Assembly: GCA_017464475.1 (NCBI GenBank) | Contig: JAFTZQ010000001.1 | Span: 1 to 39,716 of the forward strand | From: Paludibacteraceae bacterium | GTDB taxonomy: Bacteria; Bacteroidota; Bacteroidia; Bacteroidales; Paludibacteraceae | DNA length: 39,716 nucleotides | Reading direction: 5' to 3' | Shown: piece by piece, positions 38,626-39,716 of the stretch | Layout: every line of letters starts with the position of its first letter | Numbering within the stretch: position 1 is the stretch's first letter | The notes under the pieces: model-generated | Told to the model about the DNA's origin: nothing | Databases searched by the model: none | Seen by the model: only the letters and a program-made list of their open reading frames with translations | Program-made: the position numbers and the translations under genes

Positions 38626-39583
38626 TTACGATAAGATCTTTTTTACCATCTTGCGCAATTCGGCTTTGTTGGGCAAGAAGAGTTCGTATTGGGAGACAAA
38701 GAGGTTGCTGTCCATGCCGTATGTGGCATATTCGACCATCAGTTCGTCTTTATAGTGGCTTAACACTATACCTATTGGCGGATTGTCGCCTTCCATGTTT
38801 TCCTCTTTGGCGAAATAGCCCAAGTACATGTTCATTTGACCAATATCCCGATGGGTTGCTGCGCCACGCTTCAAATCAATCAAGACAAAACATCTTAAAA
38901 TGCGATGATAGAACACAAGGTCAACATGGTAATGGGTGTTGTTGATGGTAAGCGGATATTGCCTTTTGACAAACGTAAAGCCTTTGCCTAATTCCAACAA
39001 GAACATTTGCATGTTGTCAATCAGTTTTTTCTCCAGTTGACTTTCCTTGTACTTGTCCGGCAGCCCCAAGAACTCCAGCGTATAAGTAGCTTTGACAATA
39101 TCTTCCGGCGATTGAACCTGTTGCCCTTTTTCCGCTAAAGCAAGCACTCCCTCTTTATCTTTGCTCAATGCCAGACGCATGAACAGACCGCTCTCCTTTT
39201 GACGATGCAAATAATCGACAGACCAGTTTTCCGCGACACACTCTTTGGCATAGAACTCGCGCTCCAGATCATCGTCTATCGTAATCAGTTCGCAGATATG
39301 TGACCAAGTCAATTTGTCAGATGTCTGGAAATTTGCATCCAATTTGTCAGTTGTCTGACATTTTGGGAACAGGAGATAGTACTTGCGCATGTTGTTCAGG
39401 TTGGGACGGCTGTAACCGCGTCCTATTCTTGCGCGCAGTATTTTGGCGAGGTTGGACAACAAAGCTGTTCCGTATTTTGCGCGTGCGTTGCCTTCTTGCT
39501 CAAACTCTACAATATATCGTCCGATGTTCCAATAGGTCGTTTTGATGGTCTCGTTGATGCTGATAGCTAATGCCTGTTTGAGG
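38626..39583 (-). pseudogene. DUF1016/YhcG-family PDDEXK nuclease, 5' end removed by an IS
   Basis: The coding frame runs from the IS boundary at about 39583 to the stop at 38626, roughly 319 codons. Homology to the family starts directly at the boundary (LKQALAISINETIKTTYWNI), so about the first 15-25 residues and the start codon are lost. The PDDEXK core is intact: HVDLVFYH, then VLIDLK, then GQMNMYLGYF. An internal ATG at 39462 could allow a shorter product (278 aa) lacking part of the DUF1016_N domain. Probably inactive or altered. A full relative is at 10045-11118. Confidence 0.75.
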
Positions 39584-39716
39584 TGTCCCCAAAAAGTTGG
39601 ACAGGGTTAGTAAATGTTGTTCGATGTATGCATGTTCGTTGACATGTGGGGTATTTGTTCTTTTAGTTGTCGTTTGTATGTTGTTGGCGGTATTGGACAG
39701 GAGACATCGACAAGCG
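39584..39716 (-). mobile_element. IS3-family insertion sequence, one end (continues past the window)
   Basis: Begins TGTCCCCAAAAAGTTGGACA at 39584, a terminal sequence with the TG end and the CCAACTTTTTGGGG motif typical of IS3/IS481-type ends. The transposase C-terminus lies 79 bp inside on the minus strand. The element interrupts the DUF1016 gene. The other end and any target duplication are outside the window. Confidence 0.7.
39663..39716 (-). CDS. IS3-family transposase (OrfB), C-terminal fragment
   Basis: 17 codons to a TAA at 39663-39665, reading RLSMSPVQYRQQHTNDN. The MSPVQYR ending is the usual C-terminus of IS3-group DDE transposases (rve integrase core). Partial because the window ends. 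Confidence rests on this short motif and the nearby terminal sequence. Confidence 0.6.
   Translation of the reverse strand, partial: RLSMSPVQYRQQHTNDN

Overview
The window looks like a chromosomal contig from an uncultured, probably gut- or host-associated member of the Bacteroidales. The basis is: (1) seven promoters of the Bacteroidetes sigma type, TTTG-N20-TAnnTTTG, five on the plus strand and two on the minus strand, all with exactly 20 bp between the boxes; (2) large secreted proteins that share a short C-terminal tail of the kind Bacteroidales use for type IX secretion/sorting; (3) the dapB-lepB-wbqC gene order; (4) rsmI, ribE, POT transporter, ilvE and GH28/DUF4861 proteins of Bacteroidetes type. 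No rRNA or tRNA gene was seen.

Layout. Left part (1-21 kb, nearly all plus strand) is accessory: an M6 metallopeptidase and a small secreted protein, an S26-type peptidase-like protein, a GxxExxY nuclease-fold protein and a PqqD/RRE-like protein, each separated by copies of a ~155-bp structured repeat (family A). Then come a secreted repeat protein (757 aa), an AlbA_2-domain regulator with a probable antisense small RNA in its leader, a graveyard of fragments (9.3-9.9 kb), a DUF1016/PDDEXK nuclease overlapping a 2381-aa giant adhesin, a 43-aa small protein with its own promoter and terminator, a REP-associated tyrosine transposase (RAYT) with REP-like hairpins, and a class II Fic enzyme.

Right part (21-37.4 kb, all minus strand) is mostly housekeeping, in tightly packed operons: dapB, lepB, wbqC, ilvE, POT peptide transporter, a coiled-coil protein, rsmI, flippase, ribE, two FKBP isomerases, flippase, truA, GH28 and DUF4861. 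The last 2.3 kb hold a hexapeptide acyltransferase and a second DUF1016 nuclease whose 5' end is cut off by an IS3-family element running off the window.

The most striking property is the repeat load. At least five families of short repeats fill intergenic space and also sit in frame inside genes. A: ~155-bp cloverleaf-like elements with covarying stems. B: GC-rich palindromes CCCTCYC-TTGAG-GRGAGGG, three in frame in dapB and one each in lepB and a coiled-coil gene. C: CTGACGG-type heptamers, in frame in ilvE, wbqC and the DUF4861 gene. D: AT-rich 7-8 bp tandem arrays that form the linkers between operon genes and often supply the stop codon. E: a ~57-bp CTCGTAT-rich repeat. A RAYT transposase that carries a REP-like hairpin inside its own reading frame lies in the same window. 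How these families move, and whether the RAYT acts on any of them, is not shown by the sequence.
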